Assembly (NCBI GenBank): GCA_050950205.1
Contig: JBMNHF010000009.1
Location: forward strand, 1 to 34,417
Source of the DNA: WRAV01 sp050950205
Lineage (GTDB): Bacteria > Bacillota > Clostridia > Oscillospirales > Ruminococcaceae
Length of the DNA: 34,417 bases
Reading direction: 5' to 3'
Under the pieces are notes generated by a model. That model searched no databases. It worked only from the letters and a program-made list of their open reading frames with translations, and was not told where the DNA came from. Made by a program: the position numbers and the translations under genes. Positions 27,067 through 34,417 of the stretch are shown here, piece after piece (position 1 is the first letter of the stretch; each line of letters opens with the position of its first letter).

Positions 27067-27075
27067 TGGTATAAT
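27067..27075 (+). promoter_or_regulatory. Extended -10 promoter of nadE
   Basis: TGGTATAAT is a perfect extended -10 box, with no consensus -35. Transcription would start near 27082, leaving a leader of about 145 bases before the nadE start at 27228. No known riboswitch was recognised in this leader. The divergent PHP gene starts at 26931. Confidence 0.6.
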
Positions 27076-27227
27076 AGCCATAACGAATTGTAATGCTGTT
27101 ATGATAAGCGACCTGTAATAGAGCATCGAAGAAACGCTTGCTACAGAGTTTGGCATAACGGCTGACCCAGCACACACTCTCTTGACCAAAGACGGCAAAA
27201 CAGACAGTGCAGACGGAGGAAGACGAC

Positions 27228-29048
27228 GTGAACAGTATCATTCGATTAACCGCCGCCATCAACAAAGTAAACTGCGGCAATCCTCAAGATTGTTTGGAGG
27301 AATGCAAGGCCCTGCTGGCTGATCATTCTATGGGAGACAGCGACATCACCGTATTTCCCCGCCTTTGCCTGTGTTCCCCCAGCTGCGGCAGCCTGTTTGA
27401 AAGCCCCCTGCTGCTGGAGCGCTGCGCTGCAGCTTTGAGCGATATACAGTCTCTTTGTGCGGATCGGGAAGGCTATGTCATTGTGGGGCTTGCCATCAAC
27501 GACTTGGGAAAGCCGGTTTCGGTGATGGCGGTGCTTTACAAGGGAGAGCTGATTGGCCTAATCCCCACTTTGGACAACGCCGCTCCCTTAGCCAATGAAG
27601 GGTTTTCGCAGCGTCTTCTGCCCATGGATACGGTGTTTGCTGTGGGAGATCTGCACTTTTGCATTCTGAGCTGTGATCTTCCGGGATTAGCCGCCCGGGT
27701 GACGGAGCTTGCCCGCACCGGCTGCGATTTAATTCTCATCCCCTCCTATTTCCCTGCGGTGGCAGGGCAGGAGGAAGAAGTAGTCTCCCTGCTGGCTGGA
27801 CTTTCCCGCTCGTTGGGAATTGCAATTGCACTGGTAAACGGAGGAGTGGGAGATACTTCCTTTCCCTATGTTTACCGAGGCTTTACCAGCATATTAGAAT
27901 GCGGTACCGAGCTTGCCTATATGCAGGCCGGTACAGTCAGCGCCAGTTGTACCGTTGATCTGGATTTGGATATCATCCGCTCTCAAAAGCTCTATGCCGT
28001 TGCTCCGGTGCTCTGCCACAGCATCAAACCGGGGACGGAAAAGCCGGGACTGCTGCGCAATGTGGAGCGCAACCCCTTTCTGCCCCGGGTTGGAAGGGCG
28101 GAGTATTTGACGGATCTGTATGAACTGGCTGTCCGTTCTCTGGCCGCACGGCTGGAAAATGTAGGGATATCCAAGGTGGTGTTGGGGGTTTCCGGTGGTT
28201 TGGATTCCACCGCCGCCCTGCTGATTTGCGTCGGCGCCATGGATTTGCTGGAGCTGCCCCGCTCCAACGTTGTAGCCATTACCATGCCGGGATTTGGCAC
28301 CAGCGATCAGACCTATTTTAACGCCCTGCAGTTAATGGAGACTTTGGGGGTCACCAAGCGGGATATTTCCATCCGCAGAGCGGTGACCGACCATCTGGAG
28401 GATATCGGGCACAGAGGGACAAAGGATGTTGTCTATGAAAATGCCCAAGCCAGGGAGCGGACACAAATCCTGCTGGATGTTGCCAATGCTGTTTCCGGCA
28501 TTGTGGTGGGCTCCGGTGATCTTTCGGAGGAAGCGCTGGGCTTTAGCACTTTTGGGGGAGATCACATTTCGGGCTACAACGTCAATGTTTGCTTTTCCAA
28601 AACGGTGCTGAGGGAATTGGTGTGGCATGTGGCCTCTACCGGCATCATTTCCGGGGTGGAAGATACGGTGCGCAATGTGATTGAAACCCCGGTTTCTCCC
28701 GAGCTGCTCCCCCCTGAGGACGGAGAAATTACCCAAAAAACAGAAGATATTTTAGGGCCTTATGAGCTCCACGACTTCTTTACCTACTACTTTCTCCGCT
28801 ACCGAATGCGCCCATCCAAAATTTTATTCTACGCCTGCATTGCTTTTTCCGAAACTCTCTCCCCCGCTTTCATCCGGGAAAAGCTGCGCCTTTACTTTTC
28901 CAAGCTCTGTTCTGCACAGTTTAAGCGCTCCTGTACTCCCGACGCTGCCAGTATTACCCCGGTCAATCTGCTGGGAGTGAATTTTCACATTCCCTCCGAT
29001 TTGGATCCTTCTCTATTCCTCCAGGACTTGGAAGAGTCGGAAATCTAG
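27228..29048 (+). CDS. nadE: NAD+ synthetase, glutamine-type architecture with degenerate glutaminase domain
   Basis: Makes NAD+ from deamido-NAD+, ATP and ammonia; 606 residues. A GTG at 27228 is chosen because GGAGGA lies seven bases upstream; an ATG at 27207 has none. The C-terminal synthetase is well kept: ATP-pyrophosphatase loop VSGGLDSTAALL, TMPGFGTSDQTYFNAL, YENAQARERTQILLDVAN, GSGDLSEEALGFST. The N-terminal nitrilase-like domain, which normally frees ammonia from glutamine, has lost its triad: the Glu of FPELCLTGY is Arg45 (FPRLCLCSP), the Lys of VPKT is Thr114 (IPTLDN), and the Cys of ELCEDLW is Ser148 (ILSCDLP), with a neighbouring Cys149. The spacing between the first two matches the family, so the alignment is solid. 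It may depend on free ammonia or an external amidotransferase. Confidence 0.92.
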   Translation: MNSIIRLTAAINKVNCGNPQDCLEECKALLADHSMGDSDITVFPRLCLCSPSCGSLFESPLLLERCAAALSDIQSLCADREGYVIVGLAINDLGKPVSVMAVLYKGELIGLIPTLDNAAPLANEGFSQRLLPMDTVFAVGDLHFCILSCDLPGLAARVTELARTGCDLILIPSYFPAVAGQEEEVVSLLAGLSRSLGIAIALVNGGVGDTSFPYVYRGFTSILECGTELAYMQAGTVSASCTVDLDLDIIRSQKLYAVAPVLCHSIKPGTEKPGLLRNVERNPFLPRVGRAEYLTDLYELAVRSLAARLENVGISKVVLGVSGGLDSTAALLICVGAMDLLELPRSNVVAITMPGFGTSDQTYFNALQLMETLGVTKRDISIRRAVTDHLEDIGHRGTKDVVYENAQARERTQILLDVANAVSGIVVGSGDLSEEALGFSTFGGDHISGYNVNVCFSKTVLRELVWHVASTGIISGVEDTVRNVIETPVSPELLPPEDGEITQKTEDILGPYELHDFFTYYFLRYRMRPSKILFYACIAFSETLSPAFIREKLRLYFSKLCSAQFKRSCTPDAASITPVNLLGVNFHIPSDLDPSLFLQDLEESEI

Positions 29049-29061
29049 GCAAGGAATCAAC

Positions 29062-29105
29062 AACCTCCAATCGCAGTTTCCGCTGCGACTGGAGGTTTTC
29101 TTTTC
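29062..29105. terminator. Terminator after nadE, possibly shared with folD
   Basis: Arms 29062-29076 and 29083-29097 pair at 14 of 15 positions around a 6-base loop, followed by a T-rich tract on the plus strand. It lies 13 bases after the nadE stop and also faces the folD stop at 29129. Confidence 0.8.
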
Positions 29106-29128
29106 TGGTCTAATTTGAGGTGGTAATA

Positions 29129-29981
29129 CTAACCCAAACTTTTCTGAGCTGCTGTAATGACGTTACCAACCAGTACAGAGGTAGTTACGGTGCCCACCCC
29201 TCCCGGTACCGGGGTAATGGCCTCCACCATCGATTCTGCTGCTGCAAAATCCACATCACCACACATTTTGCCATTCTCATCAAAGTTGATTCCCACATCA
29301 ATCACGATCTGGCCGGGAGCAAAAAACTCCTTCCCCACCACTTTGGCTCTCCCTGCGGCAACGATGAGGATATCCGCATCCCGACAAAGGGCGGGCATAT
29401 CCACCGTGCGGGTGTGACAGATGGTTACCGTAGCGTGTCGTTCCATCAGCATCATGGCAACGGGCTTACCCACCACCAGACTCCGGCCGATGACGGTAAC
29501 CTTTTTCCCCTTCAGATCGTATCCGTAATAGTCCAGAATTTCTATGCAGGCTTGGGCGGTGCAGGGGGCAAAGCCCTTTTTGGAACCGGTAAACACCCCC
29601 GCCAAAGAGCCGTCTGCAATGCCGTCAATATCCTTTTCCGGGGACAAAGCATTGCGAACCATCTCGTCATCAATATGATTTGGCAAAGGCCGCAGCAACA
29701 ACACCCCGTGAATGGAAGAGTCCCGGTTTACCTGTTCCATAAGGGAAAGCAGCTTCTCTAGGGAAATATCTGCTGACAAGTGAAAATGCTTTACAGTAAC
29801 ACCGACGCCTTCGCAGCGCTTTGAGGCCCCCCCGTTCGTAGGCGATATCGTCTTCTCTTTCCCCCACCCGGATGATTGCCAATGTAGGGTGCACCCCTTT
29901 GGCGGAAAGAGCAGCCACAGCGGCCTGCTGTTTTTCCTTCAAAGCTGCTGTTACCAGCTTTCCTTCCAACAATTTTGCCAT
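29129..29981 (-). CDS. folD: Methylenetetrahydrofolate dehydrogenase/methenyl-THF cyclohydrolase FolD, frameshifted
   Basis: Bifunctional one-carbon enzyme interconverting 5,10-methylene-, methenyl- and 10-formyl-THF. The N-terminal part (MAKLLEGKLVTAALKEK) and the main part (DISLEKLLSLMEQVN onward) lie in different frames. One extra base in the C7 run 29827-29833 causes the break: removing it gives AYERGASKRCEGVGVTVKHF and 283 residues, the normal length. Typical motifs are GVLLLRPLPNHID, ISPEKDIDG-like SPEKDIDGI, GRSLVVGKPVAMML and TPVPGGVGTVTTSVL. The catalytic Lys region near Tyr-x-x-x-Lys is restored only after correction (AYERGASK). It follows folT by 25 bases and sits in the riboswitch-controlled transcript. 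Confidence 0.92.
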
Positions 29982-30006
29982 GAAACTTCCTTCACCGTCT
30001 TCCGTT

Positions 30007-30517
30007 TTATGCCCTTTTTATCTTGATCACACCAGCAATAAAGTAGCACAGTCCCCGAATGGTCAGCACCTGAATCGGTATCATAATTAGGCCTTTTAAT
30101 GGCCCGGGTAGGAAGCAGCACCAAATAACCTTTGCCGGTAATCATCATCAGCCAAAGGGTATCCAACCCCAACTGTAAGGGTAGGCACACAATGGAAACG
30201 CACAACAAAATTCGCCAAGTATTGCGGGGCTTTTGATATAAAAACAATCCGTAGCAGATGCCAACAAGGCCTGCCACCAAGGTAAAACCGGGAAAATACG
30301 CCCCTATGGGAAAGAGAATCGCACCTAAAAAGTCTGCCAGAGCCGCACCAATCCCCGCAAAAACAGGGCCGTGAAGGATTGCTATCAGAACAATGGGCAC
30401 AAATCCAAAACCGATTCTGACAATGGGAGTAGAAATGGATAAAAAGCGGGAAAGAACAATTTCTATCGCTACAAGAAGCGAAACCTGCGTGAGCCTGGAC
30501 AAATTAATACGTGACAT
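30007..30517 (-). CDS. folT: ECF transporter S component for folate (FolT), frameshifted near the C-terminus
   Basis: Small membrane protein that binds folate and works with the shared ECF energising module. The N-terminal 140 residues include LTQVSLLVAIEIVLSRFLSI, GFGFVPIVLIAILHGP and five to six hydrophobic helices. As read, it passes into another frame after PTRAIKR; removing one base at the GG pair 30090-30091 gives LIMIPIQVLTIRGLCYFIAG and a stop at 30007, for 169 residues, the normal FolT end. The gene follows a THF riboswitch and precedes folD, which supports folate as the substrate. AGGAGG lies five bases before the ATG and may be masked by upstream CCTCCT. Confidence 0.88.
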
Positions 30518-30522
30518 AAAAA

Positions 30523-30550
30523 CCTCCTAATGTTTGCCACAGTAAGGAGG
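30523..30550 (-). promoter_or_regulatory. Riboswitch expression platform masking the folT ribosome binding site
   Basis: CCTCCT (30550-30545) is complementary over six bases to the folT site AGGAGG (30528-30523) with a 16-base loop. This is a likely ribosome-site sequestering hairpin downstream of the THF aptamer, suggesting translational control. No T-run terminator is seen between aptamer and folT. Confidence 0.6.
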
Positions 30551-30565
30551 AGCAATCCTTTGCGT

Positions 30566-30662
30566 GGCAGCGGATGCGGAAATGCACCGCGGATGATAAC
30601 ATCCTTCGTCCGGTGGCAACCTCCCATCCACCGGCACTTAACGCACATTTCCTACTCTGACC
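30566..30662 (-). promoter_or_regulatory. Tetrahydrofolate (THF) riboswitch upstream of folT-folD
   Basis: On the minus strand the 97-base region has the THF aptamer landmarks in order: P1 5' arm GGTCAG, AGAGTAGG, GCGTTAAGTG, a hairpin CCGGTGG/CCACCGG with loop ATGGGAGGTTG, GACGAAGGATG, a hairpin GGATG-TTAT-CATCC, GCGGTGCATTT, and CCGCATCCGCTGCC closing P1. These match the published folT/folE-type aptamer from Clostridia. It lies between the fhs stop and the folT start, and would lower folT-folD expression when THF is plentiful. Confidence 0.9.
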
Positions 30663-30715
30663 AGTCATTTACTTCAAGTTGTTTGAGGCAATCATCCCTC
30701 CTCTTAGGGCGCTAT

Positions 30716-32393
30716 TTAGAACAGGCCGGAAATCTTGCCGGTGGCATCCACATCGATTTTCTCGGCGCTGGGTACCTTAGGTAGGCCCGGCATGGTCATA
30801 ATATCCCCGGTCAGGGCTACAATAAAACCTGCCCCGGCAGATACCTTTAGGTTGCGCACCGTGATCTGAAAACCTCTGGGAGCACCCAGCAGCTTTTGAT
30901 CATCGGAAAAGCTATATTGGGTCTTAGCCATGCAGATGGGAAGCTTGCCAAAGCCCAAAGCCTCCAGCTGAGCCGCCTGCTTTTTGGCAGCGGGTGTCAG
31001 CTCTACGCCCTCTGCTCGGTAAACCTTGGTGGCAATGGCCTTTAGTTTTTCTTCAATGGAAAGTTCCAGAGGATAGCTTTGGGTAAAGTGATTGGGCTGC
31101 TGGCAGAGACGGACAACCTCCTGGGCCAGCGCCATGCCCCCTTCTCCCCCCCTGCCCCAGACTTCGGATAAAGCTACATTGACCCCAAAGGCCTTGCATC
31201 GTTCCTCAATCAAATGAAGCTCAGCTTCGCTGTCGGTGGGGAAACGGTTGATGGCCACCACACAGGGCAGGCCAAATACCTGAGTCATGTTCTCCACATG
31301 CTGGAGCAGATTGGGCATGCCTTTTTCCAAAGCATTCAGATTTTCCGTGCCCAGTTGGTCTTTGGGCGCGCCGCCGTGGTGTTTGAGCGCGCGAACGGTA
31401 GCCACTACCACTACCGCATCGGGGGTGAGTCCCGCCATGCGGCACTTGATGTCAAAGAACTTTTCCGCTCCCAAATCTCCGCCAAAGCCCGCCTCGGTGA
31501 TAGCGTAATCTCCAAGCTTCATGGCCATTCTGGTGGCCATAATGGAGTTGCAGCCATGGGCAATGTTGGCAAAGGGCCCGCCGTGGATGAAGGCGGGGGT
31601 GCCTTCCAGCGTTTGAACCAGGTTGGGCTTGAGAGCATCCTTCAGCAGAGCAGCCATAGCGCCTTCTGCCTTTAGCATTCCGGCAGTGATGGGTTGTTCG
31701 TCCCGGGTGTAGCCCACGATAATGCGGGAGCAGCGCTCCTTCAGGTCGGTGATGTCCTTGGAAAGGCAGAGCACCGCCATCACTTCAGAGGCTACGGTGA
31801 TGTCAAAACCATCCTCACGAGGGACACCGTTGATCCGCCCCCCCAGACCGTTGGTGATGTTGCGCAGCTGACGGTCGTTCATGTCGACACAGCGCCGCCA
31901 GACAATCCGGCGGGTGTCGATTTCCAAGGCGTTGCCTTGGAAGATGTGGTTATCCAGCATAGCAGCCAGAAGATTGTTGGCTGCTCCGATGGCGTGCATA
32001 TCCCCAGTGAAGTGAAGATTAATATCCTCCATGGGCACCACCTGAGCGTAACCACCACCGGCAGCGCCGCCCTTGATGCCAAATACCGGCCCAAGGGAGG
32101 GTTCCCGCAAAGCCACCACTGCATTCTTGCCGATTTTTCGCAAGCCGTCGGCCAGCCCTACCGTGGTGGTGGTTTTTTCCCTCTCCAGCCGGAGTAGGGG
32201 TAATGGCGGTGACCAAAACCAGCTTAGCGTCCGGTTTGTTCTTAACCGTATCTAAAAAAATATAGTCAATTTTAGCTTTGTAGGAACCGTACTGTTCGAT
32301 ATACTCCTGCGGAATTCCAATCTTGGCAGCGATTTCGGTAATGGGCCGCATTGGTGTTTCCTGAGCTATTTGGATATCGCTTTTATAGGTCAT
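30716..32393 (-). CDS. fhs: Formate-tetrahydrofolate ligase, frameshifted in the nucleotide loop
   Basis: Joins formate to THF with ATP, giving 10-formyl-THF. The start at 32393 (MTYKSDIQIAQET) matches the family; AAGGAGGAA lies 12 bases upstream, a little far. The frame breaks in the T6 run 32173-32178: removing one base changes PAGEGKNHHH to PAGEGKTTTT, the nucleotide-binding motif, and gives 558 residues, the usual length. Other family marks are LREPSLGPVFGIKGGAAGGG, DMHAIGAANNLLAA, GRINGVPREDGFDIT, PFANIAHGCNS and TEAGFGGDLGAEKF. Together with folD and folT it forms a folate/one-carbon block, as in acetogens and purinolytic Clostridia; other Wood-Ljungdahl genes are not in the window. Confidence 0.93.
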
Positions 32394-32421
32394 AATGGAT
32401 GGGTTCCTCCTTATTGGTTTC

Positions 32422-32465
32422 CAAAGAGAAAAGCATCCGTGTTTAAGATGACGCTTTTCTTTTTG
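32422..32465 (-). other. Leader hairpin upstream of fhs
   Basis: Arms 32422-32434 and 32453-32465 pair at 12 of 13 positions plus a G-U, with a further three-pair inner helix. It lies 29 bases before the fhs start. The T-rich tract falls inside the stem, so it is not a clean terminator; it may be a leader structure or a terminator for plus-strand transcription. Confidence 0.4.
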
Positions 32466-32508
32466 CCACCTTAGCTTTCGTGGGCCTGCAAATACTGCCA
32501 TAATACTT

Positions 32509-32537
32509 TTGCATTTTTACCGGCATTTAGGTATAAT
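32509..32537 (+). promoter_or_regulatory. Promoter of the BI-1 family gene
   Basis: TTGCAT (32509-32514) and a perfect TATAAT (32532-32537) are separated by exactly 17 bases. The start codon of the next gene is 181 bases downstream, so the leader would be about 175 bases long. Confidence 0.65.
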
Positions 32538-32640
32538 AATGTTATCTATCCCCAAGATGCCGATTCTGGCATTTGCAGTGTTCCCCGGTAATTGGTCAGA
32601 AGTGGCCTGCAAAATTAGATACCATTTTTCACTTGCTGTA

Positions 32641-32658
32641 GGTTATGATACCATAACC
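32641..32658. promoter_or_regulatory. Palindrome in the BI-1 gene leader
   Basis: GGTTATG and CATAACC are perfect 7-base arms around ATAC, in the leader 60 bases before the start codon. It could be an operator or a small RNA hairpin. The eight-base word GATACCAT occurs here and again about 30 bases earlier. Confidence 0.35.
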
Positions 32659-32718
32659 GCAAACAACATGCAATTGACATAAATCTTATGATTCGACTGG
32701 AAAACAGGGGGAGTTTAT

Positions 32719-33447
32719 ATGAATCAGTACAACGACTATGATCTTTGGGAGCGGCAGGAGGAGATTGCCTCCCGCAGTGCGATCTATTTAGCCAAAGTAA
32801 TGGGCTGGATGTGTGTCGGCCTGTTTACTACGGTGGTCAGTGCCATGCTCTGCTTGGCCATCCCTGCGCTGTGGCAACTGGTTTTTGGCAGTGGCATCGG
32901 TTTTTTTGGTGTCTTGATTGCCCAGGTTGTGCTGGTTCTTGCTTTGAGTGCCCGTATCCACCGCATGAGCGCCGCCACAGCTACCGTTATGTTTATGCTT
33001 TATTCCGCCGTCACCGGTTTGACCATGAGCGCACTCACGGTAGCCTACCGTTTGGACAGCATTATTTTGTCTTTTGGTGTCACCACAGCCCTCTTTTTGG
33101 TGATGTCCCTGTACGGGTTGGTTACCCGCAAAGATCTTTCCCGTTGGGGCAGTCTGCTCTTCTTTGGACTGCTGGGAATAATTCTAGCAGGCGTAGTCAA
33201 TCTGTTTTTAGGTAGCTCAACCATGGACTTTCTGATCACTGTGGTGGGAATTTTAATATTCATTGGCCTCATCGCCTATGATACCCAAAAAATCAAAGCA
33301 ATTTATCAGTCCTCTCTTGCCCAAGGGTATGACGATGAAGACGATTTGCTGCGCAAACTGGCCATTTTTGGAGCTCTCACCCTCTACCTGGACTTTATCA
33401 ACCTGTTTCTCAAGTTGCTTCGGCTTTTGGGCAGACGACGGGATTAA
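32719..33447 (+). CDS. Bax inhibitor-1 / YccA (TMBIM) family membrane protein
   Basis: Integral membrane protein of 242 residues with about seven hydrophobic helices. The family signature is seen at the end: VVGILIFIGLIAYDTQKIK with the conserved Asp, and LTLYLDFINLFLKLLRLLG. Bacterial members (YccA, YetJ/BsYetJ) have been linked to FtsH control and pH-gated calcium leak; the role here is unknown. AGGGGGAG lies before the ATG. It is a single-gene unit between fhs (divergent) and an IS3 element. No clear terminator is seen after its stop; the next hairpin, at 33512-33547, belongs to the IS. Confidence 0.9.
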   Translation: MNQYNDYDLWERQEEIASRSAIYLAKVMGWMCVGLFTTVVSAMLCLAIPALWQLVFGSGIGFFGVLIAQVVLVLALSARIHRMSAATATVMFMLYSAVTGLTMSALTVAYRLDSIILSFGVTTALFLVMSLYGLVTRKDLSRWGSLLFFGLLGIILAGVVNLFLGSSTMDFLITVVGILIFIGLIAYDTQKIKAIYQSSLAQGYDDEDDLLRKLAIFGALTLYLDFINLFLKLLRLLGRRRD

Positions 33448-33511
33448 TGTTTAAATCAGATCCTTCCCCTCGACTTGAACCGAACCAGCAAAAACGGCAA
33501 TAGACAAAGAG

Positions 33512-33547
33512 CCCCCTGATGTAGGAAAATAGAACTACATCAGGGGG
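33512..33547 (+). promoter_or_regulatory. Perfect 13-bp hairpin covering the transposase ribosome binding site
   Basis: CCCCCTGATGTAG (33512-33524) pairs fully with 33535-33547 around a 10-base loop. The 3' arm ends in GGGGG, eight bases before the orfA ATG, so it is the likely ribosome binding site. A transcript entering from outside would fold and hide it, whereas a transcript starting inside the element would not. This kind of protection against readthrough expression is known for several IS elements. Confidence 0.65.
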
Positions 33548-33554
33548 TATTTGT

Positions 33555-33860
33555 ATGAGCAAGAGGAAATGGACAAACATCATAGCGGTCGAAGGACTAA
33601 TTATTGAAATGCGAAAATTAGGAAAGACGAGGCAGGAGATCGCAGACGCTCTGGGATTGGAGAAGGCGCAGATTAAGAACTGGATAAGTCGTCACAATAG
33701 AAAGCAAGCGAAAATGGAGGAAGGTCTGCCTCCAAAACGTCGAGGACGCCCACGCAAGCAAGAAATGACGAGCGAAGAAGAATATAAATATGAGATTCGT
33801 CATTTAAAGATGGAAAATGAACTGCTCCGGGATTTTCTCTCGCTCACAGGAAGGAGGTGA
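33555..33860 (+). CDS. IS3-family transposase OrfA
   Basis: DNA-binding subunit of 101 residues. A helix-turn-helix reads KLGKTRQEIADALGLEKAQ (about residues 22-40), followed by a basic AT-hook-like stretch (KRRGRPRKQ) and a C-terminal leucine-zipper-like helix (YEIRHLKMENELLRDFL) that ends at the orfB overlap. Its stop overlaps the start of orfB by two bases. IS3 elements normally make the active OrfAB transposase by -1 frameshifting in this zone. Confidence 0.88.
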   Translation: MSKRKWTNIIAVEGLIIEMRKLGKTRQEIADALGLEKAQIKNWISRHNRKQAKMEEGLPPKRRGRPRKQEMTSEEEYKYEIRHLKMENELLRDFLSLTGRR

Positions 33861-34417
33861 AGGCCTGCGTCAAATACAACGTTATTTATCGCCATCAAGA
33901 AAAGTATTCCATTAGCGAAATGTGCCGGTTCTTTGAGGTGTCCCGCAGCGGTTACTATGCATATATCGGCAGGATGGATAAACCGGCAAAAGATCTGCCG
34001 CTGGCTGAGAAGATTCGCCAGTGTCAGGTTGATAGTCGCAATACATACGGCTATCGCAGAGTGCATATCTGGTTGCAGCGCAACGGCGTACACTGCAATC
34101 CCAAAACTGTGCTGCGTGTCATGAACAAGTATCATTTACTGTCTGTGGTCAGAAGAAAGCGGTATGTGACGTATTGGAAAGCGCTGAACCGTTTTCCAAA
34201 CCTGCTCAATCGGAACTTTACAGCTGAACGACCCAATCAGAAGTGGGTAACAGACATTTCATACATCCGTACTGCCCAAGGCTTTCTGTATTTGTCCATT
34301 ATCCGTGATATATATGACAATAGCATTGTTGCTTACAAAACCGGCAGAGAACAAAATATTCATCTTGTTCTCAATACAATCAAGGATGCTAAGAAAAACG
34401 AGAAGGTCACCGCAGAG
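33857..34417 (+). CDS. IS3-family transposase OrfB, cut by window end
   Basis: DDE catalytic part, reading GTG-AAG-GCC onward in the -1 frame relative to OrfA and open to the window edge. Family marks are YRHQEKYSISEMCRFFEVSR, SRNTYGYRRVHIWL, and the rve core with the first catalytic Asp in WVTDISYI and further RDIYDNSIVAYK. The second Asp and the Glu fall close to or beyond the right edge. An AAGGAGG sequence lies just before the GTG, so OrfB could also be translated by itself. Confidence 0.88.
   Translation, partial: MKACVKYNVIYRHQEKYSISEMCRFFEVSRSGYYAYIGRMDKPAKDLPLAEKIRQCQVDSRNTYGYRRVHIWLQRNGVHCNPKTVLRVMNKYHLLSVVRRKRYVTYWKALNRFPNLLNRNFTAERPNQKWVTDISYIRTAQGFLYLSIIRDIYDNSIVAYKTGREQNIHLVLNTIKDAKKNEKVTAE

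Larger units (their letters stand above)
33512..34417 (+). mobile_element. IS3-family insertion sequence, left part only (right end beyond window)
   Basis: Two overlapping transposase frames, orfA and orfB, in the IS3/IS150 arrangement. The exact left end is not fixed: a perfect 13-bp hairpin at 33512-33547 precedes orfA, and the terminal repeat could lie in or just before it. Without the right end neither the inverted repeat nor the target duplication can be verified. Confidence 0.82.

Noticed and set aside
1..34417. tRNA, rRNA genes and CRISPR arrays
   Set aside because: I found no cloverleaf-like tRNA sequence, no rRNA segments and no regularly spaced repeats; the only regular repeats are the IS21 terminal blocks.

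Overview
The window looks like a chromosomal segment of a mid-GC Clostridia member, most likely of the Oscillospiraceae/Ruminococcaceae type. The reasons are the gene content (formate-tetrahydrofolate ligase, FolD and an ECF folate S component around a tetrahydrofolate riboswitch, a class otherwise known mainly from Firmicutes/Clostridia), strong AGGAGG-type ribosome binding sites, YesM/YesN-type two-component regulators, and a second divergent type IIA topoisomerase pair. No rRNA, tRNA or CRISPR array was seen.

Layout. (a) 1-4030: a methyl-accepting chemotaxis gene (minus) running to the left edge, with a 2152-bp IS21-family element (istA/istB, 49-bp terminal inverted repeats, ACAC target duplication) inserted 63 bp upstream of its start. 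(b) 4031-7089: a Crp/Fnr-type regulator, a small alkaline-phosphatase-superfamily phosphodiesterase and an EamA/DMT exporter on the plus strand, closed by a bidirectional terminator. (c) 7092-20912: one 13.8-kb minus-strand catabolic locus. In transcription order it holds sensor kinase, AraC-type response regulator, lipoprotein sugar-binding protein, two MalF/MalG-type permeases, two different ATPases, a zinc polyol dehydrogenase, an L-xylulose-5-P 3-epimerase, an L-xylulose-kinase-like FGGY kinase and an L-ribulose-5-P 4-epimerase. Together these predict: polyol imported, oxidised to L-xylulose, phosphorylated, then epimerised twice to D-xylulose-5-P for the pentose phosphate pathway. (d) 21107-26931: a YgjP-like metallopeptidase (plus), then a minus-strand PHP phosphatase and a divergent ParE/ParC-like topoisomerase pair. 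(e) 27067-29105: nadE (plus) with a glutaminase domain that has apparently lost its catalytic triad. (f) 29129-32393: a one-carbon/folate block, fhs - THF riboswitch - folT - folD (minus). (g) 32509-34417: a BI-1/YccA membrane protein, then an IS3-family element running off the right edge.

A strong caveat on data quality: about a dozen single-base frameshifts, nearly all in homopolymer runs and nine of them +1, break genes that are expected to be functional (fhs, folD, folT, the response regulator three times, an ATPase, the binding-protein signal peptide, the chemoreceptor, istA, istB). In each case undoing one base restores a full-length family member. I read most of them as sequencing or assembly indels rather than decay, and have annotated whole genes across them.
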